A stretch of 64,000 bases of DNA from Candidatus Vecturithrix granuli (GTDB taxonomy: Bacteria > Moduliflexota > Moduliflexia > Moduliflexales > Moduliflexaceae): the NCBI GenBank assembly GCA_000739535.1, contig DF820478.1, positions 18,211 through 82,210 of the forward strand. The letters run 5' to 3'. The position numbers and the translations under genes were made by a program. Below the pieces are notes generated by a model. That model saw only the letters and a program-made list of their open reading frames with translations. It did not search any database and was not told where the DNA came from. Shown piece after piece: positions 8,718 to 17,674 of this stretch. Position 1 is the first letter of the stretch, and each line of letters begins with the position of its first letter.

Positions 8718-9569
8718 TTACTTTCTTTGCGTGAGTCTTCTCCACAGAAAGCTTTCTTTACCTAACAGACCTGATGGTTGGAAGCGCATCATGAAGACCA
8801 GCAGCAACCCGTAAATCAAGGTTCGGTATTCCATAATCGGGCGAAAGAGCTCCGGGGCCGCGCCCAGAATGATTGCGCCGATAATTGCGCCGCGCAGCGT
8901 GCCGATGCCGCCGAGCACCACCATGCTCAGAATCACGATTGATCCCGAAAATCCAAAATCTCCGGCGCTGATAAAGGACATAAACGAGGCGTAAATCGCT
9001 CCGGCCAGTCCGGCGATGCCAGTGCCAATTGTAAAAGCAATCACTTTGAACCGGGGGATATTCACGCCCATCACGGACGCAGCCAGTTCATCTTCGCGCA
9101 CGCTTTCCAACGCTAATCCTAACCAGGAGCGAATCAGCCATTGATCGAGGAAAATCACCAGGCTGATACTGACGGCGATCATCACCAGAAAGGTATCTTT
9201 GGAAAAAGTCGGAATTCCGCCGATACCCATGGCTCCGCCGAAGAATTCGACATATTGGAAGATCGCCTGCACCACAAAGTTAATTCCCATCGTGGTAATC
9301 GCCAGAAAGTCCTCCTGGACGCGCAGGCACGGAATCGCCAGAATAGCGCCGATGGCAGCAGTGATCAGGATCGCCAATATCATCGCCGGCCAATACGCCA
9401 GATTGCCTTTGGTGGTGATTAAGGCCGTTGTGTATGCTCCGATGCCGAAAAAGGCCGCATGACCCAGGGAAATTTGTCCGGCGTAGCCGGTGATGATATT
9501 CAGGCTGATTGACAGCAGCACGTAAATTCCGATGGTGATAACCACGGTTGCGACATATCCGCTTAACAT
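8718..9569 (-). CDS. livM: Branched-chain amino acid ABC transporter permease LivM
   Basis: 283 residues, almost entirely hydrophobic with about 8-9 membrane segments. The family segment ISLNIITGYAGQISLGHAAFFGIGAY lies at about 21-46, and the coupling region REDELAASVMGVN (about 155-168) marks the LivM type. The end reads RFQPSGLLGK. It forms the inner membrane channel with LivH. The ATG follows the livH stop by 2 bases, and its ribosome binding site (GGAAAGGAA) lies within the end of livH, so the two are probably translationally coupled. Confidence 0.92.
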   Translation of the reverse strand: MLSGYVATVVITIGIYVLLSISLNIITGYAGQISLGHAAFFGIGAYTTALITTKGNLAYWPAMILAILITAAIGAILAIPCLRVQEDFLAITTMGINFVVQAIFQYVEFFGGAMGIGGIPTFSKDTFLVMIAVSISLVIFLDQWLIRSWLGLALESVREDELAASVMGVNIPRFKVIAFTIGTGIAGLAGAIYASFMSFISAGDFGFSGSIVILSMVVLGGIGTLRGAIIGAIILGAAPELFRPIMEYRTLIYGLLLVFMMRFQPSGLLGKESFLWRRLTQRK

Positions 9570-9571
9570 AG

Positions 9572-10429
9572 CTATTCCTTTCCCAATAAGCCATGGGGCC
9601 GAAACATCAGCACGGCAATCATAATGATAAACGCCAGCGCGTCGCGCGGCAGAGGAATGGTCAACAGACCCATCAATAAGGTTTCCGACAATCCGATAAA
9701 CAACGCGGCAATCACAGCACCGGGCACGCTGCCCAATCCGCCGAGCACGATAATTGCCAGAGCTTTGTAAGCCGGAACACTGCCCATAGTCGGATAGACT
9801 GAGTTAAAATAGACGCCAACTAACACGCCGGCCGCGCCGGCCAGGGCTGAACCAATAAGAAAATTAACCGCCACCATGCGATCAGCGTGAATGCCCATTG
9901 CCGCGACAATTTCCATATCTTGCGACGTGGCGCGCATCGCCAGGCCGATTTTGGTTTTGTTCATAATATACCACAAGAGCGCGAGCAGCGGAAAAGTGAT
10001 CGCAAAAATTAAGATTTGATATTCCGTGATGCGAATCGAGCCGAGCGTGATGGTGGAAAATCCGGTTTTAGCCGGATAGGGCAGCACATAAGGTCCGCCG
10101 AGAATGCGAAACACTTCTTCCAGCGAGATAAACAATCCAATACTGGCGATCAGCGGCACAATCCGCGACCGGGAGAGCAAAGGCGCGTACAGAAAATGCT
10201 GCACCAGATACCCGGCCCCCGCGCTCAGGATCATGGCGATCACAAAGGAGAGCCAGAAATTACCAACCAATCGAAACGCCACCAGACCGCTATACGCTCC
10301 GAACGCATAGATGCCGGCATGGGCGATGTGCAAAATCCGTAGCACGCCATAGACCATCGTAAGACCGAGGGCGATCAGCGCGTAAATACTGCCAATCGTA
10401 ATACCGTTTGTCAGTTGTTGCCAGAACAT
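9572..10429 (-). CDS. livH: Branched-chain amino acid ABC transporter permease LivH
   Basis: 285 residues, hydrophobic throughout. The N-terminus (LTNGITIGSIYALIALGLTMVYG) is diagnostic for LivH. The coupling helix region (MRATSQDMEIVAAMGI, about 163-178) and the end (FRPHGLLGKE) also fit. It is the inner membrane permease partner of LivM. No strong ribosome binding site precedes the ATG at 10429. A nested palindromic repeat separates it from livK. Confidence 0.92.
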   Translation of the reverse strand: MFWQQLTNGITIGSIYALIALGLTMVYGVLRILHIAHAGIYAFGAYSGLVAFRLVGNFWLSFVIAMILSAGAGYLVQHFLYAPLLSRSRIVPLIASIGLFISLEEVFRILGGPYVLPYPAKTGFSTITLGSIRITEYQILIFAITFPLLALLWYIMNKTKIGLAMRATSQDMEIVAAMGIHADRMVAVNFLIGSALAGAAGVLVGVYFNSVYPTMGSVPAYKALAIIVLGGLGSVPGAVIAALFIGLSETLLMGLLTIPLPRDALAFIIMIAVLMFRPHGLLGKE

Positions 10430-10485
10430 AAATGAATGTGTGCTTTTTTGATGTTATTATATATTTACGAGAGAAACCTCACCCC

Positions 10486-10673
10486 CGGCCCCTCTCCAAA
10501 GGAGAGGGGAGAACTCCCTCCCCTTCGGGGAGCAGGGCTGTTAAGTTCTCGCAAAATAGAGCGTCTCGACTTCGCTCGACGTTCGATATTCCGGTCATCG
10601 AGCGGAGTCGAGATGACAAACATCCACAGAACTTAACAGCCCTGCCCTTCGGCGAGAGTTGGGGAGGGGTTTT
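10486..10673. repeat. Older GC-rich palindrome interrupted by a family L element
   Basis: CCCCTCTCCAAAGGAGAGGGG (10491-10511 region) and the CTCCCTCCCC / GGGGAGGGG pair form an outer GC-rich palindrome. It is split by the family L element at 10532-10645. CCTTCGG occurs on both sides of the insert and could be the target duplication. The whole block fills the livK-livH gap. Confidence 0.65.
10532..10645. repeat. Palindromic repeat family L, copy 1
   Basis: 114 bp with terminal inverted repeats GCAGGGCTGTTAAGTTCT and AGAACTTAACAGCCCTGC (exact complements). An inner palindrome pairs CTCGACTTCGCTCGA with TCGAGCGGAGTCGAG. A second copy is at 12052-12171, a cut copy lies at the window end, and the inner palindrome alone lies inside a gene at 35763-35826. 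It looks like a miniature inverted-repeat element. Confidence 0.85.
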
Positions 10674-10674
10674 C

Positions 10675-11832
10675 TTACTCCGCCGGCGGCGTGATGACTT
10701 CCGGATCGTCAATCTCGCCAAAGTGTTTGAATTCGCCGTCTTTGACGATCTGTACCTGCACCGGTTTCATGACCTCGCCTATGGCGTTGAAGGAACTGAC
10801 TTTGCCGGTCACACCATCGTAATCTTTCAGATTCGCAATCGCAGTGCGGATCGCCTGAGCATCCGTACTGCCAGCCTGTTTAATCCCTTCGACAACCACC
10901 ATAAAGGCGTCATAACTGGAAGCCCCCACCATATCCGGCTCAATGCCGTAGGCTTCGCGGTATTGTTTCAGGAATTCCTGCACAAAGGGACGCGGGTCTT
11001 CACGGTTTAAATTGGTCGTAAAAACAACGCCATTAGCGGCATCGCCGGCCAATTCAATAAATTTGGGCGAATCAAAGCCTTCTTCGCCTAAAATCTGCGC
11101 CTCTAATCCCAGGTCTTTGGCCTGTTTTGAGATCAGAGCGGCTTCGTTATAGTAGCCGGAAGTATAGAGCAGTTCGGGATTGGCGTCTTTGACTTTGGTC
11201 AGGAGCGGCGTAAAATCTTTTTCGCCCAGGGCGTAAATGTTATCAGAGACGATTTCCGCGCCCAGTTGTTCCGCGCGTTTTTTAAATGCTACCGCCAGGC
11301 TGCGCCCGAAATCGTTATCCATCGTGAGCACGGCCAGTTTTTTAGCGTTCAACAGTTTTACGGCTACATCTGCGGCCGCTCCGCCTTCTACCTCAGCCAG
11401 ATATCCGACCCGAAAAATAAAATCGCCGGCTTTGGTGACATCCGGGTGCACTGCATACCCGGCCACCATCGGAATACCTGCGCGCTGGAAAATCGGAGCG
11501 GTCACGCGAGTCGGCATACTGTACGATCCACTGGCAACTGCGACCACCTGATCTTTTTCAATCAGTTTATTGGCAACTGCGACCGCCTCTTTGGAATCGT
11601 GCCGGTCGTCATAGCTCACCAGCTCGATTTGTTTGCCGAGCACGCCCCCGCTGGCATTGACCGCTTTCACAGCAAGGTCAACGGCCTGTTTGGCGCTTGT
11701 GCCATCGGCCGCCGCAAATCCGGTCAACGGTGCAAAAAATCCGATTTTAATCGTCTCCTGAGCAAAGATACTCGCAGGTAAAATCAACGCACAACTCAGA
11801 AGCAACACCACTGAGAACATGAAACGTTTCAT
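10675..11832 (-). CDS. livK: Branched-chain amino acid ABC transporter substrate-binding protein LivK-type
   Basis: 385 residues. The signal peptide ends near ASIFAQ (residues 1-24). The mature part begins ETIKIGFFAPLTGFAAADG, the type I periplasmic binding fold start of the leucine-binding family. KLAVLTMDNDFGRSLA and LLYTSGYYNEAALISKQA are further family segments. It captures amino acids in the periplasm and delivers them to LivHM. The actual ligand cannot be read from sequence. AAGGAGGAA sits about 8 bases before the ATG. It is the first gene of the transporter cluster, so the main promoter should lie at 11833-11990. Confidence 0.92.
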   Translation of the reverse strand: MKRFMFSVVLLLSCALILPASIFAQETIKIGFFAPLTGFAAADGTSAKQAVDLAVKAVNASGGVLGKQIELVSYDDRHDSKEAVAVANKLIEKDQVVAVASGSYSMPTRVTAPIFQRAGIPMVAGYAVHPDVTKAGDFIFRVGYLAEVEGGAAADVAVKLLNAKKLAVLTMDNDFGRSLAVAFKKRAEQLGAEIVSDNIYALGEKDFTPLLTKVKDANPELLYTSGYYNEAALISKQAKDLGLEAQILGEEGFDSPKFIELAGDAANGVVFTTNLNREDPRPFVQEFLKQYREAYGIEPDMVGASSYDAFMVVVEGIKQAGSTDAQAIRTAIANLKDYDGVTGKVSSFNAIGEVMKPVQVQIVKDGEFKHFGEIDDPEVITPPAE

Positions 11833-12051
11833 AATAGTTCCTCCTTATATTGGGTTAAGATTACGAATGACACAAAATTCTGAACACAGTTCCTCAAATC
11901 AATCCAATGCTGTTCAACTGAACATTTCTGTGCTTGTCAAGTTTTTTATCTGTCTGGAGAACCAAAAGAATACACCAGGGATTTTTCCTTAATGTACCTA
12001 TCACTTCGTGTGCAACTTTCGATGTCATTTTGATGACTAACACTGGCGAGT

Positions 12052-12171
12052 ATGCCAGGGCTGTTAAATTCTCGTCAAAAATTGCGTCTCGACTTCGCTC
12101 GACGCCCGATTTTCCGGTCATCGAGCGAAGTCGAGATGACAAGACTCGTGGAACTTAACAGCCCCGGGCAT
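12052..12171. repeat. Palindromic repeat family L, copy 2
   Basis: About 120 bp with ends ATGCCAGGGCTGTTAAATT and AACTTAACAGCCCCGGGCAT. The inner palindrome pairs CTCGACTTCGCTCGA with TCGAGCGAAGTCGAG. It lies between iolG and livK. The remaining 12172-12380 holds only the hairpin listed next. Confidence 0.85.
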
Positions 12172-12322
12172 GTATGTCAAGGGCGCAAGACTATCTTTCC
12201 CCCTCCTCTCACTCCTCATCCACTTTCACAGGGTGATGTAGGAAAATTGGATGGTATCCTTTAGAGTTGAGGTGTCGCCTGCCTTTCACCGCCATTTTAT
12301 GCAGGGATATAGAGCTATTCTC

Positions 12323-12353
12323 ACAGCCAGGTTTCTTGAAGAAACCCGGCTGT
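12323..12353. repeat. Hairpin of the GGTTTCTTGAAGAAACC type (family F)
   Basis: ACAGCCAGGTTTC pairs with GAAACCCGGCTGT (one mismatch) around a short loop. The same core appears at 50720-50753, 62943-62977 and 63006-63037. Here it lies downstream of iolG (minus strand) and could act as its terminator. Confidence 0.65.
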
Positions 12354-12380
12354 TCTTATCTGAAAATTTCTCCATACAGA

Positions 12381-13391
12381 TTACAGTTCGACTTTCACCG
12401 GACGGTGTTCTTTCAGCGATTGTTGGGCTGCCAATCCCATAATAACCGGAATTTTCCCGTCGATTCCAACGACCGGTGGTGTGGTATCTTCCAATACAGA
12501 TGAAATGAACGCTCGGGTTTCGGCCAGATAGGCATCCTGGTAGCGTTCGAGGAAGAAGAATAAGGGTAATGGGCTTCGAATACTGTCGCGTCCAGCCAGG
12601 GTTTCTTCATAAGGTCGGCGGTTGCCAATCATCACGCAGCCTTCGGAGCCAAATACTTCAACGCGCTGATCGTAACCATAGACCGCCTGACGGCTGTTAT
12701 CAATGGTGCAGAACGCGCCGCTTTGATACGTCAGCATGACAATGGCCGTGTCAATATCGCCGGCTTCCCCGATTTTCGGATCAACCAGCGAGGTCCCAAC
12801 GGCATAGACTTCCGTCACTTCTTCGCCGAGCAAGTAGCGGCACATATCAAAATCATGAATGGTCATGTCCAGAAATAATCCTCCGGAGACTTTGACATAG
12901 GCAATCGGCGGAGCCTGTGGATCACGGCTGGTAATGCGCACAAGGTGCGGAATGCCGATTTTTCCAGCAGCTACAGTGTCTTTCGCATGTTTGAACCCGG
13001 GATCAAACCGGCGGTTAAAACCGATTTGGAGTTTCACGCCAGCGTCATCGGCGGCTTTCAACGCCTGATCAATCCGTTTCAGATCAAAATCAATCGGTTT
13101 TTCACAAAAGATATGTTTTCCGGCTTGCGCGCCTTCTATAATCATTTGTGAATGCGTGTTTGTAGATGAACACACAAAAATCGCATCCACCTCCGGGTCT
13201 TCCAGAATTGCGCGATGATCTTGCACGGCTTTCGGAATCTGGCACTCAGTTGCACATTGTTGAGCCGCTTCAAGATAGATATCAGAAACTGCCACAAGCT
13301 CTGCCTCCGGAATGTGAAATGCCAGATTTCTGGCATGGAGTTTCCCAATTCTGCCTGCTCCGATTACTCCGATACGAATTTTTTCAGCCAT
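12381..13391 (-). CDS. iolG: Inositol 2-dehydrogenase / Gfo-Idh-MocA oxidoreductase
   Basis: 336 residues. The Rossmann motif is GVIGAGRIGKLHARNL (about 7-22). The catalytic lysine lies in HIFCEKPIDFD (about 92-102), and the second-domain signatures are GFNRRFDPGF and GGLFLDMTIHDFDMCRYL, whose D and H fit the inositol-dehydrogenase catalytic triad. It oxidises myo-inositol to scyllo-inosose with NAD. The start at 13391 (MAEKIRIG) is preferred to an ATG 9 bases upstream. An IolC-like kinase is encoded at 19808, so parts of the inositol pathway are scattered; the others are not in this window. Confidence 0.85.
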   Translation of the reverse strand: MAEKIRIGVIGAGRIGKLHARNLAFHIPEAELVAVSDIYLEAAQQCATECQIPKAVQDHRAILEDPEVDAIFVCSSTNTHSQMIIEGAQAGKHIFCEKPIDFDLKRIDQALKAADDAGVKLQIGFNRRFDPGFKHAKDTVAAGKIGIPHLVRITSRDPQAPPIAYVKVSGGLFLDMTIHDFDMCRYLLGEEVTEVYAVGTSLVDPKIGEAGDIDTAIVMLTYQSGAFCTIDNSRQAVYGYDQRVEVFGSEGCVMIGNRRPYEETLAGRDSIRSPLPLFFFLERYQDAYLAETRAFISSVLEDTTPPVVGIDGKIPVIMGLAAQQSLKEHRPVKVEL

Positions 13392-13817
13392 AGGGATCAT
13401 AGACTCAGGGCAAAAAGCTAAGGGTAAGGTCTGCTCCCCTTATGCATTTTACCGATCGCCTCTTTCTCATATACAGCACTATTCGTGAGGATTGACTTGC
13501 TCATAGGAATGCCACAGCTCGTCTTTGGCTATCAAAGCCGAGCTGTGACACTCCTGCTCTCTGGAATCAACTCAACTGCACAATGCTGTAAAAATTGTTA
13601 TTCATCATCTCCTATTCGACACGATTTTACCACAAAAACAAGAAAAATTCTTTACTTTCCTGAGTTTGTCAAGTTTTCTTTAAACTGTTTCAGAAATGAG
13701 GTGTGAATTCTCGATATTTTCAACGGAATCGGGGGTGTTTTGAACAGAGTATCATCACCTGTTTCCCCACTTCAGATTTCCTGTTCCTACTCCTTATTCC
13801 CTACTCCCTAATTCGTA
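13392..13817. other. Intergenic region with one family C hairpin
   Basis: About 425 bases between the REC-histidine kinase gene and iolG. A family C palindrome lies at 13505-13555. The rest is AT-rich and shows no open frame of note. A promoter for iolG is expected near 13400-13500, but no convincing -35/-10 pair was identified. Confidence 0.5.
13505..13555. repeat. Palindromic repeat family C, copy 1
   Basis: AGGAATGCCACAGCTCGTCTTTGG at the left, with the inverted half AAAGCCGAGCTGTGACACTCCT at the right. Same outline (AGGAGTG...CACTCCT ends, 49-51 bp) as the copies at 20860, 42289 and 54725. Confidence 0.7.
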
Positions 13818-15014
13818 TTATAACTGAAGTTTTTTGGATAAGGTAAATCTGAAGATCGATCCTTTACCTACCTCGCTTTCTACCCAGATGCGACCGCCAT
13901 GCTTTTCCACAAATTCTTTACACAAAATCAGGCCTAATCCTGTGCCTTTTTCATTGGCAGTTCCAATCCGCCGATATTGCTCATCAATCCGAAACAGTTT
14001 TGCAATATATTGTTCTTTTATACCAATTCCTGTATCAGCGACAGCGATTTCGGCAAATTCATCATTGTGTGCAATTGACACCTCAATGCTGCCGCCTTCT
14101 TTAGTGAATTTCAAGGCATTGGAAATCAGATTCCGAATCACTGTATCGATCATATTGTAATCTGCCAGGATGGGAATATGTTCCTGTACCAGGCTTGTGA
14201 GTCTGATTTGTTTTTGTTCGGCCTGAGGTTTCATCAGGCTAATATTTCTGGCGATGACATGTTCCAGATTGAGTTGCTGCGGTTGATATTCGATCATGCC
14301 GCGCTGGATACGCGACCAGGTGAGCAGATTTTCGAGTAAGGCGAACAGGTTTTTCGCAGCATCTCGCTGCAAAAGAATCATGCGGATCAATTCATCACGA
14401 GTATAGGTTTCAATATTCTCTATAATGATTTGCGGCAACTCGCGCAGGGCTCCAAGCGGATTACGTAAATCGTGCGCAATAATCGAGAAAAATTTGTCTT
14501 TATCGGCATTCAGGATTTTCAGTTGTGCATTCTTTTCGTCAAGTTCCAGATTTTTCTCATGCAATTGTGCATTGCGACCGGCTAATAAATCCGCGTATTT
14601 TTCTAAATCTTCATTTTTCTTTTGAAGTTCTTGTTGTAAATTGCGAATCGTCAGGTGGGCATTCACACGGGCTAGCACTTCTTCATGTTGAAAGGGTTTG
14701 GTGATGTAATCAACGCCGCCAACAGCAAATCCTCGAATTTTATCGACCGTATCTGTAAGGGCTGTCATAAAGATCACAGGAATGTCTTTCGTCTTCTCCT
14801 TGTCTTTCAGACGTTGACAGGTCTCGAAACCATCAATGCCCGGCATCATCACATCTAACAGAATCAGATCGGGGCTGACATGTTGCATTTGTTGCAGAGC
14901 CTGTTCGCCATTAGGAGCGATCAACACTTTGTATCCGACATCATGGAGGTAATCCAGAAGCACATTCAAATTCGTTGTATTATCATCTACAATTAAGATT
15001 GTGGCTTTATTCAT
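13818..15014 (-). CDS. Response regulator-histidine kinase fusion
   Basis: 398 residues without membrane segments, so cytoplasmic. An N-terminal receiver domain (1-125) has the phosphoacceptor aspartate in LILLDVMMPGIDG (about 53) and the lysine in DYITKPF (about 105). A coiled coil (about 125-178) leads to HisKA with the H-box IIAHDLRNPLGA (about 184) and a HATPase domain (about 275-395) with NLISNALKF, ADTGIGIK and GTGLGL. It senses input from another kinase or the coiled coil and phosphorylates an unknown partner. AGGGAGAAC precedes the ATG. Its start overlaps the stop of a PAS-domain remnant (ATGA). Confidence 0.88.
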   Translation of the reverse strand: MNKATILIVDDNTTNLNVLLDYLHDVGYKVLIAPNGEQALQQMQHVSPDLILLDVMMPGIDGFETCQRLKDKEKTKDIPVIFMTALTDTVDKIRGFAVGGVDYITKPFQHEEVLARVNAHLTIRNLQQELQKKNEDLEKYADLLAGRNAQLHEKNLELDEKNAQLKILNADKDKFFSIIAHDLRNPLGALRELPQIIIENIETYTRDELIRMILLQRDAAKNLFALLENLLTWSRIQRGMIEYQPQQLNLEHVIARNISLMKPQAEQKQIRLTSLVQEHIPILADYNMIDTVIRNLISNALKFTKEGGSIEVSIAHNDEFAEIAVADTGIGIKEQYIAKLFRIDEQYRRIGTANEKGTGLGLILCKEFVEKHGGRIWVESEVGKGSIFRFTLSKKLQL

Positions 15015-15195
15015 GAGATGTGTTCTCCCTTCAACAAATAAGGTTGTAAAAATTGCTGAATACCGATAATATCCAGAGCATATTCAATCATTCGCGCCAC
15101 ATTTCCGTTCTCATCGAAAATCGGGAAACCATGGATTTCCATATAGCGGCTATTTCTTTGATGATCATAATGAAGATGTTCGCACACTACCGAAT
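15014..15195 (-). pseudogene. PAS-domain fragment fused to the tail of a lost sensor kinase
   Basis: The minus strand reads EHLHYDHQRNSRYMEIHGFP, then the PAS end IFDENGNVARMIEYALDI, directly followed by QQFLQPYLLKGEHIS and a stop. The QQFLQ tail matches the last residues (QQFLQHFL) of the hybrid kinase at 15305-17560, and the DNA around the joint is nearly identical to that gene's 3' end. It looks like the remains of a second hybrid kinase reduced by an internal deletion. The upstream side ends in a family D repeat. The stop overlaps the next start. Confidence 0.65.
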
Positions 15196-15275
15196 GTAGC
15201 GCGAAACTTCAGTTTCGCACACCATTGATACGGCCGCGAAACTTCAGTTTCGCGGTACATCTCATTTTCATGATG
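15184..15275. repeat. Palindromic repeat family D, copy 1
   Basis: GCGAAACTTCAGTTTCGC occurs twice (about 15201 and 15235), each itself a palindrome, with flanks GAATGTAGC and GTACATCTCATTTTCAT. The second copy is at 58987-59068. Confidence 0.75.
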
Positions 15276-15304
15276 ACGGGTGAGCCGGAGACCTATGATA
15301 GCTC

Positions 15305-17560
15305 CTATAAAAAGTGTTGTAAAAATTGCTGCATTTCAAGAATCTGGAGCTTTTGGGCAAAACGTTGGACTCGCGTAATAAAGGCGTCACATTGCGGCGC
15401 CTTTTGATGAAGTTCCTGAAGCCGCGCACGAATGCTCATCACGTCGCCAATCAACGCGAGTTGGTACAACTGCGCCACGTCTTCACCATCGGGCGCAGCG
15501 ATGAACGCGTTGGTACTTTCTTTTTCATCAGGATTGGCAGGTTCTTCCTCTGATATTTTATACGTCCATTCGATTTGTAAACAGGTTTGGAGCAGGTCGA
15601 GTAATTGTTTTCTATCAATCGGCTTTGCCAGAAATGCCTGACATCCGACTTCAAGACTTTGTCCTTTTGTGTGTTCGTATGCGCTGGTTGAAATCGCAAT
15701 CAGAATAGTATGTTGCAATTTCTGATGCTGACGAAGTCGGCGGGCCAGTTCAAAGCTGTCTATCTGAGACATCATGACATCGAGCAGAATAACGTCCGGG
15801 GAGAAAGCCAGCGCTTTATCATAAGCCTCTTGCCCACTGCCGGACTCAGCAATTTGAAACCCCAGAGGAACCAGCATATCACGCAGAATAAGTCGATTAT
15901 CCGCCTTATCATCAACAATCAGAATGGTTTTTTCGACTCCTTTATAGCCGATAATCTCACGTGATTGATAGGGTTCAATTTCTAAAGACTCATCTATATC
16001 GTGAAAATCAAGGTCAAACCAGAAGGTACTGCCCTTGCCTGGAGTACTTTCAACGTGAATATCGCTACCCATCAAACGGATAAGATGATAGCTGATTGCC
16101 AGCCCCAGGCCAGTGCCTTCGTGTTGAAAGCGTGCGTCACTCACTTGTTGAAAGGGTTGAAAAATCTGTTGCAGATGCTCGGAAGCAATTCCGATCCCCG
16201 TGTCTGTGACTTCGAATCGAATATGGCGAAGGTCGCGAAAGGCGTCTTCCCCTTTCGCTTCTCCTGTCGCCTTTTGTCTTTCGCCTTTTGCCGTAACGCG
16301 AAGCGTGACACTGCCCTGTTCAGTAAATTTGATGGCATTACTCAATAAATTCAGGAGAACCTGTCGTAAGCGTTTTTCGTCGACATAGACATAGCGAGGT
16401 GTATCAGGGCTTTTTTCATAAACCAGACTGATCCCTTTCTGTTCAGCGCGAATGCGTGTTATGTCAAGCACCGTATTGAGTAAGTAGGCTAAGGAGACTT
16501 TCGACGAATTGAATTCGATCTTTCCGGCTTCGATTTTCGAAAGATCCAGAATGTCATTGATCATATCTAACAAATGCTGGCCGCTACGATAGATCACGTC
16601 AATGCCGTGCTGTTGTCGCTCTGTTAGATTGTGATCGTAGCGAAGAATCTGAGCATAACCTAAAATGCCATTGAGAGGGGTACGGAGTTCATGGCTCATA
16701 TTCGCAAGAAACTCGCTTTTGGCCTTATTGGCTCCATCAGCCGCTTCTTTCGCATCTTGCAAATTCTTCTCTTTCAACGTCAGTTCCCGGAAAATAAGAT
16801 CATAGGGCCGGATGATGCCGGTTTGAATAATGGCTTTATAAATTAAATAGAACGAAAAGATTTTAAAATAGTGCCCGGCAAGGTTTGCAAAGCCATAGTT
16901 ACTAATATACAGCGTAAAGGAAAACTCTGAGATTATGGTAAAGATCAACGACCAGATTAAAGCTGTATAAACATCCGTTTCAAAGCGTTCGCGGTGTTTG
17001 GATAAAATCCACACATCAACCAGCAGAATGCTGCAAATAATGTATTCGCTCACGATTTTAAAGGACGTCTGCCCAACATCTGCAATAAAACAGATCGGAA
17101 ACACTTTCCAGGTAAAGATCGTCATGACCAGTACGGTCGTGAGCAGGGTATAGACGAGAAATTGCAGTTGGATATTCAAGGGTTTTCGGACATGAAAGAA
17201 CACAAATGCGATTAACAAGGACAGGCTTTCAAGATAGCGCGCCGCAATCCAGAGTTGGTTGGCGTAAAAATCATAATCCGTAAAAATTGCCATCCCCTTG
17301 TACGAAATTGTATGGAGCAAATCTAGACTGGCGATAAACAAATAGGCGATGGCAATAAACATCAGGTAATGATTTTGGATGTATTTTCTGGAATTCCAGG
17401 CGATCATGAACATCGCATAGATCACAACGATGCTGAACAGTTCCGCAAGCGTGTGGAATAAGAGATAATTATAGAGACTGCTCAGATACAGCCCTACAAG
17501 AATGAGCATCCCTAAGAAAACATTCAGCAATTTTTCAGCAATGATACCTGTGTTTTTCAT
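15305..17560 (-). CDS. MASE3-domain hybrid sensor histidine kinase
   Basis: 751 residues. The N-terminus (about 1-255) has seven to eight membrane segments with the MASE3 signatures [31 protein letters not shown] and [17 protein letters not shown]. HisKA follows (H-box [15 protein letters not shown], about 289), then HATPase ([30 protein letters not shown]), a receiver domain (about 540-665; VILLDVMM has the aspartate) and a short HPt-like helical tail. About 17 extra residues ([16 protein letters not shown]) lie in a HATPase loop and derive from GGCGAAAGG-type repeat sequence at 16225-16292. The ligand is unknown. The ATG at 17560 has GGGGAAGAG directly upstream. Confidence 0.9.
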   Translation of the reverse strand: MKNTGIIAEKLLNVFLGMLILVGLYLSSLYNYLLFHTLAELFSIVVIYAMFMIAWNSRKYIQNHYLMFIAIAYLFIASLDLLHTISYKGMAIFTDYDFYANQLWIAARYLESLSLLIAFVFFHVRKPLNIQLQFLVYTLLTTVLVMTIFTWKVFPICFIADVGQTSFKIVSEYIICSILLVDVWILSKHRERFETDVYTALIWSLIFTIISEFSFTLYISNYGFANLAGHYFKIFSFYLIYKAIIQTGIIRPYDLIFRELTLKEKNLQDAKEAADGANKAKSEFLANMSHELRTPLNGILGYAQILRYDHNLTERQQHGIDVIYRSGQHLLDMINDILDLSKIEAGKIEFNSSKVSLAYLLNTVLDITRIRAEQKGISLVYEKSPDTPRYVYVDEKRLRQVLLNLLSNAIKFTEQGSVTLRVTAKGERQKATGEAKGEDAFRDLRHIRFEVTDTGIGIASEHLQQIFQPFQQVSDARFQHEGTGLGLAISYHLIRLMGSDIHVESTPGKGSTFWFDLDFHDIDESLEIEPYQSREIIGYKGVEKTILIVDDKADNRLILRDMLVPLGFQIAESGSGQEAYDKALAFSPDVILLDVMMSQIDSFELARRLRQHQKLQHTILIAISTSAYEHTKGQSLEVGCQAFLAKPIDRKQLLDLLQTCLQIEWTYKISEEEPANPDEKESTNAFIAAPDGEDVAQLYQLALIGDVMSIRARLQELHQKAPQCDAFITRVQRFAQKLQILEMQQFLQHFL
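16225..16292. repeat. GGCGAAAGG-type repeat inside a kinase gene
   Basis: Imperfect inverted sequence: GGCGAAGGTCGCGAAAGGCG at one end and CGCCTTTTGTCTTTCGCC at the other. It is in frame in the hybrid kinase, adding about 17 residues to the HATPase loop between TLRVTAKGE and LRHIRFEV. A related intergenic palindrome (GCGCAAGGCGAAAGG) is at 51313-51375. Confidence 0.6.
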
Positions 17561-17674
17561 CTCTTCCCCGAATTTCTGTCCTCGTACAATAGAAGTGCTT
17601 TACAGTCCATGAGCACTAATTAGCTCAACGGATCATTGAATACAAGCGGAATTTGCGTTTTTCTGTTTTCTTGT

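Noticed and set aside
10432..11010. 192-codon plus-strand frame over the repeat and livK end
   Set aside because: It is translated from palindromic repeats and antisense livK sequence.
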